Below are positions 26,505 to 35,344 of a stretch of DNA of 64,000 bases, in pieces. The DNA lies in NCBI GenBank assembly GCA_039818945.1, contig JBCBSZ010000021.1, positions 1-64,000 on the forward strand, in the 5' to 3' direction. The translations under genes and the position numbers were made by a program. Under the pieces are notes generated by a model, which made no database searches, was not told the origin of the DNA, and saw nothing but the letters and a program-made list of their open reading frames with translations. Source of the stretch: JBCBSZ01 sp039818945 (GTDB taxonomy: Bacteria; Actinomycetota; Acidimicrobiia; Acidimicrobiales; Poriferisodalaceae). The stretch's first letter is position 1. Every line of letters starts with the position of its first letter.

Positions 26505-27515
26505 TCAGCCCGCCGACCCGGCCGCTCGCGCCAGGATCTCGGCCGCCTCGCGACCCAGCCGCTCGGTGATCTCGGCAGCCGGTTCCAGCTCGCTGATGAG
26601 GCCGGCGGTCTCGCCGGCCAGGAGGCTCATCTCGTCGAGATCGCCCTCGGCCGCAGCGGTGGGCGGGAAGCCCATGTACCGCACCAACGGGACCTCCTGG
26701 CCGAAGAGGTTGGCCGTCCCCACCAGCGGCTGCGACTCTGGGTCGAGCCCGTCGTAGGGGGCGACCTGGCCCTCGTGTTCGGCGACGATGCGGTTGCGGA
26801 TCCCGCGCACGCCGGCTCCCGGGAAGTCGAAGCCGAAGGTCTCGTGGCGGGTCGTGTCGGCCACGCCGCTGGCGAGCACCCGCGCCTGGTACCCGGCGTT
26901 CGCGTCGGCCTCGTGGCTCGTCAGATAGCGGGTGCCGACCCAGACGCCGGCCGCGCCGAGCGTGAGCGCGGCGGCGACACCTCTGCCGTCCGCCACGCCG
27001 CCGGCGGCCAGCACCGGCGTCGGCCCGATCGCGTCCACGACGGCGGGCACGATCGTGAAGGTGCCGGCGACCGAGCGGTTGTGACCACCGCCCTCGATGC
27101 CCTGCACGATGACGAGATCGGCGCCCTGTTGGACGGCGGCGGCCGCCTCCTCGGGTGAGCCCACCTGGATCCAGACCTTGCATCCCGCCGCGTGGAGCTG
27201 GTCGACCCAGCCGTCCTCGGGGGGATCCCAGTAGAACGAGACGACCGGCACCCGAGCCTCGGCACAGAAGGCGACCTGATCGGCGGCCCCGAACCGGGGG
27301 ATGAAGTTGACCCCGAAGGACCGGTCGGTCGCCGACCGGATCGCCCCGACCTCGGCCTCGAGCAGCTCGACCGGCATCGCCGTGGCGCCGAGCACCCCGA
27401 GGCCGCCCGCCCCGGAGACGGCGGCGGCGAGCGGAGCCCGGGCGACGAACGCCATCCCCGACGAGACCACCGGCCAGTCGAGCCCGTACTCGGTGGTGAA
27501 CGGCGTCGTGAACAT
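26505..27515 (-). CDS. Nitronate monooxygenase-family flavoprotein
   Basis: 336-residue FMN TIM-barrel enzyme of the 2-nitropropane dioxygenase/NMO family, which oxidises alkyl nitronates. The sequence shows PVVSSGMAFVAR, GVNFIPRF, VQGIEGGGHNRS (FMN phosphate/active-site loop with His), VLAAGGVADGRGVAAAL and GAAGVWVGTRYL. All are standard for class I NMO-like proteins, several of which in actinobacteria have other substrates. ATG 27515 has GGGGAGG at a good distance. The longer upstream open frame covers the repeat region and is not coding. Confidence 0.9.
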   Translation of the reverse strand: MFTTPFTTEYGLDWPVVSSGMAFVARAPLAAAVSGAGGLGVLGATAMPVELLEAEVGAIRSATDRSFGVNFIPRFGAADQVAFCAEARVPVVSFYWDPPEDGWVDQLHAAGCKVWIQVGSPEEAAAAVQQGADLVIVQGIEGGGHNRSVAGTFTIVPAVVDAIGPTPVLAAGGVADGRGVAAALTLGAAGVWVGTRYLTSHEADANAGYQARVLASGVADTTRHETFGFDFPGAGVRGIRNRIVAEHEGQVAPYDGLDPESQPLVGTANLFGQEVPLVRYMGFPPTAAAEGDLDEMSLLAGETAGLISELEPAAEITERLGREAAEILARAAGSAG

Positions 27516-27900
27516 GGCGACCTCCCCGTGTCGTCGCCTGAACCTACGCGGTGCGCCCCGGCCCCGCTCCTGAGGCGACGGGACGTCGCGTCCGCTCGGG
27601 CCGTGTCGCGCCGCGTCCGCTCGCTCGACGGGCCGCTCGGGCCCGGTGTCTCCCGCTCTGGTCTCGCTTCCTCGACGCTCTGCGCCACTGGCGTGGCGCG
27701 CCGCGTCCGCTCGCTCGACGGGCCGCTCGGGCCCTGGGCCGTTCGGTCCCACGCTCCGAGCGACAACGTCGGGGTCGACGTCGGCCCGGCGTCTGGCTGT
27801 CGCGGCGAGGTGGGACCGACCGCCCCACGACGCAGACGCGGGGACCCGCACGACGACGGATGCCCGGGCCGGGGGCGCTTCGGCCAGGCGAGCTCCGGTC
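27516..27900. other. 385-bp gap between ilvD and the nitronate monooxygenase gene
   Basis: No convincing gene. It contains a duplicated 38-bp sequence and related fragments of CGTCCGCTCGGGCC. Open frames on both strands through it are low-complexity, Arg/Ala-rich and without start/SD support. No tRNA fold or terminator with T-run is visible. Confidence 0.6.
27607..27734. repeat. Pair of 38-bp direct repeats
   Basis: Identical 38-bp copies at 27607-27644 and 27697-27734, 90 bp apart start to start. Each begins CGCGCCGCGTCCGC and ends GGGCCGCTCGGGCCC. A shorter related piece (GTCGCGTCCGCTCGGGCC) precedes the first copy near 27585. The unit contains internal inverted segments (GGGCC/GGCCC). It could be a dispersed chromosomal repeat or a regulatory array. 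Confidence 0.85.
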
Positions 27901-29589
27901 CTAGCCGTCGGTCACGCAGCCGTTGCTCGCGTCCTCGACCAGCTTGATGTACTTCCAGAGCGTGCCACTGGTGGCCTTGAACGGCGGGGCCTCCCACTCG
28001 GCGCGTCGAGCTGCGAGCTCGTCGTCGGAGAGCGCGACGCTGATGTCGTGCTCGTCGTCGTCGATGGTGATGACGTCGCCGTCGCGGAGCAGCCCGATCG
28101 GGCCACCCTCCTGGGCCTCGGGAACGACGTGGCCGATGATGAAGCCGTGGCTGCCGCCGGAGAAGCGGCCGTCGGTGATGAGGGCGACGTCGTCGAGGAA
28201 CCCGGCGCCGGCCAGCGCGCTCGTCGGCGTGAGCATCTCGGGCATGCCCGGCCCGCCCTTCGGCCCCTCGTACCGGATCACGATGACGTCGCCGGACCGG
28301 ATGCGGCCCTGCTCGAGCCCGGCGAGCATGTCCTCTTCGCTGTCGAACACGCGCGCGGGCCCCGTGAAGCGGAGCCCCTGCTTGCCGGTGATCTTGCCGA
28401 CCGCTCCACCGGGAGCGAGGTTGCCCTTGAGGATGCTGATGTGGCCGCGGGCCTTCAGCGGGGCGTCGAGCTTCGCCACGATCGTCTGCGCGTCGGCCAG
28501 CCCCTCGGCGTCCTCGAGGTTGTCGCCCAGCGAGCGGCCGGTCACCGTGAGCTGCTCACCATCGAGGTAGCCCTCCGCGAGGAGGTACTTCATCACGCCG
28601 GGGACGCCACCCACCTCGTGGAGCTGCTCCATCACGTAGGCGCCCGACGGCTTGAGGTCGGCGAGCAGCGGCACCCGGTTGCTGGTGTCGAGCCAGTCGT
28701 CGATCGTGAGCTCGAGGCCGAACGCTCGGGCCATGGCGATGAGGTGCAGCACCGCGTTGGTCGAGCCGCCCAGCGCGGTGACGACGACCATCGCGTTCTC
28801 GAGCGCCGCCCGCGTGACGATCTTGCGGGGCGTCAGGTCCTGCTCGAGCAGCGTCATCATGGCGTGGCCGGCTCGGACGCACTCGTCGACTTTCACCGGG
28901 TCCTCGGCCGGGGTGCACGAAGAGTACGGGAGGCTCAGGCCCATCGCCTCGATCGCAGAGGCCATCGTGTTGGCGGTGTACATCCCCCCGCAGGCCCCGG
29001 CGCCTGGACAGGCGTGGTCGACGATGGCCTGCCGGTCCTCCTCGGTGATCGCGCCGGCGAGCTTCTGGCCGTAGCTCTGGAAGGCGGAGACGATGTCGAG
29101 CTGCTCCTCCCTACCGCCGATCGTGGCGCAGCCCGGCTTGATCGTGCCGCCGTAGACCATGATCGACGGGCGGTCGAGGCGGCCCATCGCGATGACGCAG
29201 CCCGGCATGTTCTTGTCGCAGCCGGGCAGGGCGACGAGGCCGTCGTACCACTGGGCCGCCATGACGGTCTCGATCGAGTCGGCGATCAGGTCGCGGCTCT
29301 GCAACGAGTACGACATGCCGTCGGTGCCCATGGAGATGCCGTCGGACACGCCGATCGTGTCGAAGCGCATGCCGACCATCCCGGCATCGACGACCCCGGT
29401 CTTCACGTGGTCGGCGAGCCCGCCCAGGTGCATGTTGCAGGGGTTGCCCTCGTACCAGCAGGCCGCGATGCCCACCTGGGCCTTGTCCATGTCCTGGCGG
29501 GTGAGCCCGGTCGCGTAGAGCATCGCCTGCGAGGCACCCTGGCTCGGGGGCTGCGTGATGCGCGAGGAGTAGCGGTTCAGATCGGCCAT
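27901..29589 (-). CDS. ilvD: Dihydroxy-acid dehydratase
   Basis: 562-residue enzyme of valine/isoleucine/pantothenate synthesis, removing water from 2,3-dihydroxy-isovalerate or -methylvalerate. Fe-S cluster cysteines are in GNPCNMHLG, GCDKNMPGC and GACGGMYTANTM; the C-terminal FSGGSHGFIIGHVVPEA is the family signature. ATG 29589 matches the conserved N-terminus (LNRYSSRIT); an extra upstream ATG overlaps the malonyl-CoA decarboxylase gene. Its position 4 bp behind that gene, not with ilvBNC, is unusual. Confidence 0.96.
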   Translation of the reverse strand: MADLNRYSSRITQPPSQGASQAMLYATGLTRQDMDKAQVGIAACWYEGNPCNMHLGGLADHVKTGVVDAGMVGMRFDTIGVSDGISMGTDGMSYSLQSRDLIADSIETVMAAQWYDGLVALPGCDKNMPGCVIAMGRLDRPSIMVYGGTIKPGCATIGGREEQLDIVSAFQSYGQKLAGAITEEDRQAIVDHACPGAGACGGMYTANTMASAIEAMGLSLPYSSCTPAEDPVKVDECVRAGHAMMTLLEQDLTPRKIVTRAALENAMVVVTALGGSTNAVLHLIAMARAFGLELTIDDWLDTSNRVPLLADLKPSGAYVMEQLHEVGGVPGVMKYLLAEGYLDGEQLTVTGRSLGDNLEDAEGLADAQTIVAKLDAPLKARGHISILKGNLAPGGAVGKITGKQGLRFTGPARVFDSEEDMLAGLEQGRIRSGDVIVIRYEGPKGGPGMPEMLTPTSALAGAGFLDDVALITDGRFSGGSHGFIIGHVVPEAQEGGPIGLLRDGDVITIDDDEHDISVALSDDELAARRAEWEAPPFKATSGTLWKYIKLVEDASNGCVTDG

Positions 29590-29593
29590 CGGC

Positions 29594-30829
29594 TCAGTCT
29601 GCCGCCTCGACGTCGTCCTCACGAACGGCATACAGCGAGTCCCCGACCAGCAGTCGACGGATCCCGCTGGATGCCGCGATCTGTCCGGCGTTCACGAGCG
29701 CCTCGTGGTTGTGCTCGAGCTCGGCCGGGTCGTAGACGTAGTTGACCATCATGCCGAGCGAGCGCTCGAGGCCGACCGGCGTGGCGTTCGCCATCCAGTT
29801 CAGCTGCTCGACGCGAGCGCCGTTGCGCAGGTGGAACCGGCCGACCGGGTCGAGCGGCAGGCCGTCGGGGCCGCAGCTGGTCAGGTAGTCGGCCGCAGCG
29901 CGCTCGAGGCGGGGGCGGGCCCGCTCGAGGGCGACGACGTCGGGGTCCTCGGTGGCCAGATCGGCCAGGTCGGTGTGCTCGGCCAGCCAGCGCCGCAGCC
30001 CGGGGATCGGCGAGAGCGTCGAGAAGCGGCGCACCTGGGGCAGCTCGGCGGCGAGCTGATCGATCACCTCCTTCAGCAGGAAGCTGCCGAAGCTGATGCC
30101 GCGCAGGCCGGCCTGGCAGTTGGTGATCGAGTAGAAGATCGCGGTGTCCGCGCCGGATGGGGGAGCGGCGTCCTCGTCCGGCGCCAGCAGGTCCTGGACC
30201 GAGGTCGCGAGCCCTTCGGTCAACGCCACGGCGACGAAGATCAGCGGATCGCCCGGGAGCGCGGGATGGAAGAGCGCGAAGCAGCGCCGATCGCCCTGGA
30301 GTCGCCGGCGCAGGTCGTCCCAGCCCTGGATCTCGTGGACCGCCTCGTAGTCGATCAGCTTCTCCAACACCGAGGTGGGCGAGTCCCACGTCAGGCGCTC
30401 GAAGTGGAGGAAGCCGAGGTTGAACCACGACCGCAACAGGTGTACGAGGTCGTGCTCGGTCGCCTCGATGTCGCCCAGGTCGCCTCCGTGGTGCAGCAGC
30501 GCCGACCGCAGCGCGACGACGGTGGCCGTGCCGCCGGGCGCGGTGTTGAGCCTGCGCAGGAGCTCCTGGCGCGGGGCTTCCGCCGCCTGCGACAGGGCCA
30601 CGGCGGTTGCCGCGCTCGGCTCGGCGCGGTGCCGCTCGATCGCCTGGTCGAGGGCCACGGGGTCCGGGCCCAGCTCGGTGGTCAGGAAGCGGAGGTAGGC
30701 GGTCCGGTCGTCTGCGGTCGCCTCGTTCCAGCGGCGGACGAACAGGCGGGCCAACCGGGTCGCCGACGCCTCGTCGCGCACCGCCAGGATGGCGCGGGTC
30801 GTCTGTCGGAGCAGCTCGGAAGATGTCAC
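29594..30829 (-). CDS. Malonyl-CoA decarboxylase
   Basis: 411-residue enzyme converting malonyl-CoA to acetyl-CoA and CO2. The N-terminal helical domain is followed by the GNAT-like catalytic domain with YEAVHEIQGWDDLRRRL, RCFALFHPALPGDPLIFV (the conserved His), FYSITNCQAGLRGISFGSFL (catalytic Ser/His region) and FSTLSPIPGL. These are standard MCD motifs. It lies between nitroreductase and ilvD with 4-bp gaps on each side, so the three genes are one transcript. Confidence 0.95.
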   Translation of the reverse strand: MTSSELLRQTTRAILAVRDEASATRLARLFVRRWNEATADDRTAYLRFLTTELGPDPVALDQAIERHRAEPSAATAVALSQAAEAPRQELLRRLNTAPGGTATVVALRSALLHHGGDLGDIEATEHDLVHLLRSWFNLGFLHFERLTWDSPTSVLEKLIDYEAVHEIQGWDDLRRRLQGDRRCFALFHPALPGDPLIFVAVALTEGLATSVQDLLAPDEDAAPPSGADTAIFYSITNCQAGLRGISFGSFLLKEVIDQLAAELPQVRRFSTLSPIPGLRRWLAEHTDLADLATEDPDVVALERARPRLERAAADYLTSCGPDGLPLDPVGRFHLRNGARVEQLNWMANATPVGLERSLGMMVNYVYDPAELEHNHEALVNAGQIAASSGIRRLLVGDSLYAVREDDVEAAD

Positions 30830-30833
30830 CCGG

Positions 30834-31625
30834 TCACGAACCCCAACGGTTCCGGTGGCGGATCTCGTCGAGCGGTCGTCGGCGGACCGGGCCGAACCTG
30901 CCGGCGGGCCAGCCGATCGGCACGAGCGCGTAGATGCCGTGGTCGTCGGGCACGCCGAGCACCTCTCGGAAGCCGTGCTCGTCGGACATGTGCCAGATCG
31001 TGAGGTTCGCGGCCAGCCCGTTGGCGCGGGCGGCGAGCAGCAGGTTTTGGACCGCCGGGTAGATGCTGGAGGCCTCGACCAGGTTGGACGCCGCGCGCAA
31101 GCCGGCGACGAGTCGGCGGATACGGCCGAAGCCGAGGCGGCGGACCAGCTCGACGTTGCCCCGGACGTCGAGCATCGACGACGCGGACGGCCGGTCCTTG
31201 CGGTAGCAGGCGACCACCACCGCCGGGGTGTCGTCGAAGTGCTCGGCCTGGTGCTCCAACGCCCGCTCCATCCGGGCGTGCCGCTCGTCGGTGAAGTCCG
31301 GGACGGCCGTCCCCGCCAGCGTGCGATAGGTGTCGACGACGCCTCGCCAGAGCTCGCCGAGCTGCGCCATCACCTCCCGATCGGTCACGACGACGAAGGC
31401 GTAGTGCTGCCCGTCCGATCCGCTCGGCGCGAACGTCGCCGCCCGCACCAGCTCGTCGAGCAGCTCGTCGGGCACCGGATCGGGACGGAGCCGGCGCATG
31501 GCCCGCATGGTCGCCATCACGTGGTCGAGCGGTGCATCGGCGCCGATGCGGATCTCGACGTCGGCGGGCGCCGACAGCTCGGTCGCCTCCGCCCGCGTCG
31601 GACCGGTCTGACTCGCTTCGCTCAT
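30834..31625 (-). CDS. Nitroreductase-family protein
   Basis: 263-residue FMN-dependent oxidoreductase. N-terminal MATMRAMRRLRPDPVPDELL and TFAPSGSDGQHYAFVVV (phosphate-binding region) and the C-terminal VPIGWPAGRFGPVRRRPLDE (shown in part as IGWPAGRFGPVRR) define the family. Likely reduces nitro or quinone compounds with NAD(P)H. It is the first gene of the run leading into malonyl-CoA decarboxylase and ilvD, divergent from the septum-formation-like gene. Confidence 0.88.
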   Translation of the reverse strand: MSEASQTGPTRAEATELSAPADVEIRIGADAPLDHVMATMRAMRRLRPDPVPDELLDELVRAATFAPSGSDGQHYAFVVVTDREVMAQLGELWRGVVDTYRTLAGTAVPDFTDERHARMERALEHQAEHFDDTPAVVVACYRKDRPSASSMLDVRGNVELVRRLGFGRIRRLVAGLRAASNLVEASSIYPAVQNLLLAARANGLAANLTIWHMSDEHGFREVLGVPDDHGIYALVPIGWPAGRFGPVRRRPLDEIRHRNRWGS

Positions 31626-31717
31626 GACATCGGCCTACCGCTTCCCGCCCGACGACTCAACCGGGAGGTCGCTTCGACCGATGGCCTCGGCGAGGGACGA
31701 CGGACGAGGTGGACGAC

Positions 31718-32242
31718 ATGATCGGCAAGGTGGTTCGGGGAGGCGTGGCCGCGGCGGTGGTCGGCGCCGGCGTCATCGGCTTCGGGCAGGTGGCGAGCAA
31801 CGAGGACGAGACCGTCCGCAACGAGAGCGGCGAGATCGTGGAGTCCGGCGGGCTCGGCGCGTTCCGCATGCAGGTGGGGGACTGCCTGCGCTACCCGGAC
31901 GGGGCGGGCGGCAGCGAGCCCTACGAGGTCGCCTCGGTCGAGGGGGTGCCCTGCGCCGAGCCCCACGACGGCGAGGTCTACGCGCTGTTCGACCTGCCCC
32001 ACGGCTCGAGCGCGCCGTTCCCCGGTCAGGGGCCGGTCTTCGACGAGGCGGCGATCGGCTGCCTGGACCGGTTCACGGCGTTCATCGGGATCAGCTACGC
32101 CAACTCGCCGACCTGGGACATCGAGGCGCTCTATCCGACGCTCGAGGGGTGGACGCAGATCGACGATCGAGAGGTGGTGTGCATCGTCGTCCCGCTCGAC
32201 GGCGTGCCGACCACCGGCAGCGCCGAGGGCTCTCGGATCTGA
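31718..32242 (+). CDS. Septum-formation-family-like membrane-anchored protein
   Basis: 174-residue protein with an N-terminal membrane helix (GVAAAVVGAGVIGFGQV) and an extracytoplasmic domain carrying VGDCLRYPD, GVPCAEPHDGEVYALFDL, IGCLDRFTAF and VVCIVVPLDG. The paired Cys and the 'C..PHD.EV' motif match the actinobacterial septum formation family (PF13845-like). ATG 31718 has GAGG eight bases upstream; GTG 31709 is an alternative. The name comes from homology; a cell-division role is not demonstrated here. Confidence 0.8.
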   Translation: MIGKVVRGGVAAAVVGAGVIGFGQVASNEDETVRNESGEIVESGGLGAFRMQVGDCLRYPDGAGGSEPYEVASVEGVPCAEPHDGEVYALFDLPHGSSAPFPGQGPVFDEAAIGCLDRFTAFIGISYANSPTWDIEALYPTLEGWTQIDDREVVCIVVPLDGVPTTGSAEGSRI

Positions 32243-32284
32243 TCGCCGACGGTCACGAGATCGCGTCGGCGGCCGTGAGGGCGG

Positions 32285-32626
32285 TCAGGCGAGCAGCTTG
32301 GCCTTGGCCGCAGCGAATTCGGCGTCGTCCAGCACACCGGCCGCTTTGAGGTCGCCGAGCTGCTGGAGCTTGGCGATGAGGTCGTCGCCCTGATCGGCGG
32401 CCGGTGGCGGGGCTGCGGCCGGTCGGGCCTGCTGGGCCTGGGTCGCGGCGAGCTGGGCCTGCATCTCGGCCAGCTGCGCCTGCGACTCCTGGGTCGCCTG
32501 TTGCTGCTGGACCTTCTCGGCCTGGCGCCGGTTCATCGCCCCCACGGTGGCGTTGGCGGTGCCGGCGACGACCGCCGTACGGGCCATCGTGCCGAGCAGT
32601 CCGGGGCGTCCCCGTCGACGTCGCAT
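32285..32626 (-). CDS. Small SHOCT-domain protein
   Basis: 113 residues. A basic N-terminus, a short hydrophobic stretch (TAVVAGTANATVGAM), a Gln-rich coiled segment (EKVQQQQATQESQAQLAEM) and a C-terminal SHOCT domain (DLIAKLQQLGDLKAAGVL ending FAAAKAKLLA). SHOCT domains act as oligomerisation or targeting modules. AGGAGGAAG precedes the ATG at proper spacing. It lies 26 bp downstream of the DUF6325 gene, a frequent pairing in actinobacteria. Confidence 0.88.
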   Translation of the reverse strand: MRRRRGRPGLLGTMARTAVVAGTANATVGAMNRRQAEKVQQQQATQESQAQLAEMQAQLAATQAQQARPAAAPPPAADQGDDLIAKLQQLGDLKAAGVLDDAEFAAAKAKLLA

Positions 32627-32652
32627 GGGTCTTCCTCCTCGTCGGGCGCTGA

Positions 32653-33084
32653 TCAGCCGGCGGCCTGGAGCTCGGCGAGGAGCTCCTCGATGACCAGGCC
32701 GGGGATGCGGAAGTTGGCGGTGAGCTCGCCGCCGACGCCGACGATGGCGTCGCGGAGGGGCTTCACCCACGTGTGCTCGAAGATCAGGATCGCCGCCGAG
32801 CTGTCGAGGTCGAGTCCGGCGGCCAGCTCCTCGACGTCCTCGTCGGAGATCAGGTCGTCGAGCCGGTCCACGAGGGCAGCGAGTCGCGCGGCGTCCTCGT
32901 CGCCACCGATCTCGTCCAGCTCGGTGAACGTCACGGCGCCGTCGCCGTCCTTCAGCACGAACAACCCGTCGACCACCGTGATCGTGCCGGCGTCGACCAG
33001 TCGTTGCAGCTCCGGGAGGATCGAGCCGTCGAAGCGGTTGCCCGGGAAGCTGATGACCACCACCTCGATGGGACCGAGTGCCAC
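32653..33084 (-). CDS. DUF6325/DUF1269-like protein
   Basis: 143 residues with a ferredoxin-like beginning (GPIEVVVISFPGNRFDGSIL) and DAGTITVVDGLFVLKD, which match the DUF6325-type proteins of high-GC actinobacteria. The C-terminal IFEHTWVKPLRDAIVGVGG is also typical. No function is known. It is cotranscribed with the SHOCT protein. Confidence 0.85.
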   Translation of the reverse strand: MALGPIEVVVISFPGNRFDGSILPELQRLVDAGTITVVDGLFVLKDGDGAVTFTELDEIGGDEDAARLAALVDRLDDLISDEDVEELAAGLDLDSSAAILIFEHTWVKPLRDAIVGVGGELTANFRIPGLVIEELLAELQAAG

Positions 33085-33176
33085 GGCGACCTCCTCGTTC
33101 GTGTGCGGGAGAGCATACGGCCGGCGGCGGGACGGGGTGACGCCCGGAGGCTGCGATCAGGAGGGCGGCTGACGGC

Positions 33177-34100
33177 TCAGCGCCCGCTCTGGCTGAAGTG
33201 CATCCAGTCCTTGAGCGACCGCCAGTCTCCACCCCAGGGCCACCCGATGTCGGCGAAGGCCTGCACGACGACATCGCCGTCGAGGATCATGCCGGGCAGC
33301 ACCCGCTCGCGGTCGACGTAGTCCGACGCCAGCTCGGGGATGACGAGGTCGCCCTTGAGGTAGGGGTTGTGGAACGGGTTGATGTCGACCGCGAGGCCGA
33401 AGGCGTGCATCGACCAGTTCGACGACCCGACCGCCGGTCGGCAGACGAACCCGTTGGTCTCGTTCCAGTCGCCGGTCGGGTGGTCGTCGACCTCCTCGAG
33501 GGTCGTGACCTTCATCTGCTCGATGGGGAACCTCGCGGCGTGGAGCTGCTCGAACACCCCGACCACGTCCTCGGCGACGGAGGCGTGGACGATCATCTCG
33601 CCGGTGTGGTGCTCGCCGTCGAAGCCCCAGTGGCTCATCGTGAGGTAGCTGAGCTCCTCGACCGTCACCGGGCACTCCGGCACCCACGAGGACCGGGCGA
33701 GCACGTCGTCGGGGACGGGCTGGATCGTCGCGGCGTAGGTGTCGTCGGGCGGCGGCGCGAGGAGCGGCAGCGTCTCGAGGCGGCGGTCGGACAACTCGGG
33801 TGGTGTGGGCTGGACCTCGCCGTGGTCGTCCGGGCGGAGCGGGAGGAGGCGGGTGCCGAGCCAGTCCGGCCGTGCGAACGGTGACGGCTCCGTCGTCGTG
33901 GTCGTCGGCGTCGTCGTGGTCGTCGGCGTCGTGGTGGTGGTCGTCGTGGTGGTCGTCGGTGCCGCGGTGGTCGGCGGCGGGATCGTCACGGCGGTGGTGG
34001 CGCTCGTCGCCGGTGGGTCTGCGGTCGCGACCTCGGCCGGCGTCGACGAGCTGCAGGCGGTGAGGACCGCCACCGACACGATCGCCGCCCACCGCCTCAC
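33177..34100 (-). CDS. M15-family (VanY-like) peptidase lipoprotein
   Basis: 307-residue lipid-anchored peptidoglycan peptidase, probably D-Ala-D-Ala or L-Ala-D-Glu cleaving. The start has a lipobox (VAVLTAC), then a Thr/Pro linker with runs of up to ten Thr, encoded by the GTC/GTG-rich tract around 33893-33965. The catalytic domain has SMHAFGLAVDINPFHNPY (His and Asp zinc ligands, HxxxxxxxD) and SLKDWMHFS, with the third zinc His. It stands alone, divergent from the acyl-CoA dehydrogenase gene. Confidence 0.88.
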   Translation of the reverse strand: MRRWAAIVSVAVLTACSSSTPAEVATADPPATSATTAVTIPPPTTAAPTTTTTTTTTTPTTTTTPTTTTTEPSPFARPDWLGTRLLPLRPDDHGEVQPTPPELSDRRLETLPLLAPPPDDTYAATIQPVPDDVLARSSWVPECPVTVEELSYLTMSHWGFDGEHHTGEMIVHASVAEDVVGVFEQLHAARFPIEQMKVTTLEEVDDHPTGDWNETNGFVCRPAVGSSNWSMHAFGLAVDINPFHNPYLKGDLVIPELASDYVDRERVLPGMILDGDVVVQAFADIGWPWGGDWRSLKDWMHFSQSGR

Positions 34101-34164
34101 GGCGCCGACCGTAGTGGCCGACCGGGCGCCGATGGCCGCGGCCGGGTGCCCCTAGAGTCCGGCC

Positions 34165-35322
34165 ATGGAGTTCGGGCCCGACGAGGACCTGGAGCTGATC
34201 GCGGAGGCCGTGGCCGCGGTGTGCGATCGCTTCGACGACGAGTACTGGTCGGCCTGCGACCGCGAGCACCGGTTCCCGTGGGAGTTCTACGACCTGCTCG
34301 CCGAGGGCGGGTGGATCGGGATCGCCATCCCCGAGCGGTACGGCGGGGGTGGGCGCGGCATCACCGAGGCGGCGGTCGTGCTGCACACGATCGCGGCGAG
34401 CGGCGCGGCCATGAACGGCTGCTCCGCCGTGCACCTCACGATCTTCGGGCTCAACCCGGTGGTCGTGTTCGGCAACGAGCGCCTGAAGGAGACGTTCCTG
34501 CCGCCCGCCGCTCGGGGCGCGCTCCACGTGGCGTTCGGCGTGACCGAGCCGGACGCCGGCACCGACACCTCGCGGATCACCACCCGGGCGGTGCGCGACG
34601 GCGACGGCTGGCGGATCCGGGGCCGCAAGATCTGGACCACCAAGGCCCTGGAGTCCGAGCACGTGCTGCTCCTCGCCCGCACCGGCGAAGCGGAGCGGGG
34701 CTTCGACGGACTGAGCCTCTTCCTCGCCGATCTCGATCCCGACCACGTCGACATCCGGCCGATCCCGAAGCTCGGCCGCAACGCCGTCGCCTCGTGCGAG
34801 GTGGCCTACGACGACCTCCCGGTGGAGGGGTGGCGTCTCGTCGGCCAGGAGGGCCAGGGGTTCCGCCACATCCTCCACGGCCTCAACCCCGAGCGGATCC
34901 TCCTCGCCGCGGAGGCGATCGGCATCGGCGAGGTCGCGCTGCGTCGGGCGACCGCCTACGCATGCGAGCGCGAGGTGTTCGGCCGGCCGATCGGCGCCAA
35001 CCAGGCGATCAGCCACCCGCTGGCGGACGCGCGCATCCAGCTGCGCGCGGCCTGGCTCCAGATGCGCGAGGCCGCCTGGCGCTACGACCACGGCCTCGAC
35101 TGCGGCGCCGAGGCCAACTCGGCGAAGTACCTCGCGGCCGAGGCCTCCTTCCAGGCCGCGGACCGGGCGGTCCAGACCCACGGCGGCATGGGGTACGCCG
35201 TCGAGTACCACGTCGAGCGGTTCTGGCGGGAGGCTCGGCTGCAGCGGCTCGCGCCGGTCAGCCAGGAGATGACCCTGAACTACGTCGCCCAGCAGGTCCT
35301 GGGACTGCCCCGCTCCTACTGA
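34165..35322 (+). CDS. Acyl-CoA dehydrogenase
   Basis: 385-residue FAD enzyme introducing a trans-2,3 double bond into an acyl-CoA. It shows VAFGVTEPDAGTDTSRI, KIWTTKALESEHVLLLART, GRNAVASCEVAYDD and the C-terminal QTHGGMGYAVEYHVERFWR block; all cofactor contacts are recognisable. It is separated from the following ABC pair by 22 bp. The acyl preference is unknown. Confidence 0.93.
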   Translation: MEFGPDEDLELIAEAVAAVCDRFDDEYWSACDREHRFPWEFYDLLAEGGWIGIAIPERYGGGGRGITEAAVVLHTIAASGAAMNGCSAVHLTIFGLNPVVVFGNERLKETFLPPAARGALHVAFGVTEPDAGTDTSRITTRAVRDGDGWRIRGRKIWTTKALESEHVLLLARTGEAERGFDGLSLFLADLDPDHVDIRPIPKLGRNAVASCEVAYDDLPVEGWRLVGQEGQGFRHILHGLNPERILLAAEAIGIGEVALRRATAYACEREVFGRPIGANQAISHPLADARIQLRAAWLQMREAAWRYDHGLDCGAEANSAKYLAAEASFQAADRAVQTHGGMGYAVEYHVERFWREARLQRLAPVSQEMTLNYVAQQVLGLPRSY

Positions 35323-35344
35323 GCTGGGTCCGAGGAGGATGCCG

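Noticed and set aside
27515..27851. N-terminal extension of the nitronate monooxygenase frame with repeated peptide segments
   Set aside because: The extension translates the 38-bp DNA repeats; FMN-barrel similarity starts at the ATG at 27515, which has a good ribosome-binding site.
33893..33965. GTC/GTG-rich tract that could be taken for a CRISPR-like or microsatellite array
   Set aside because: It encodes the poly-Thr/Pro linker of the M15 peptidase in frame; there are no spacers.
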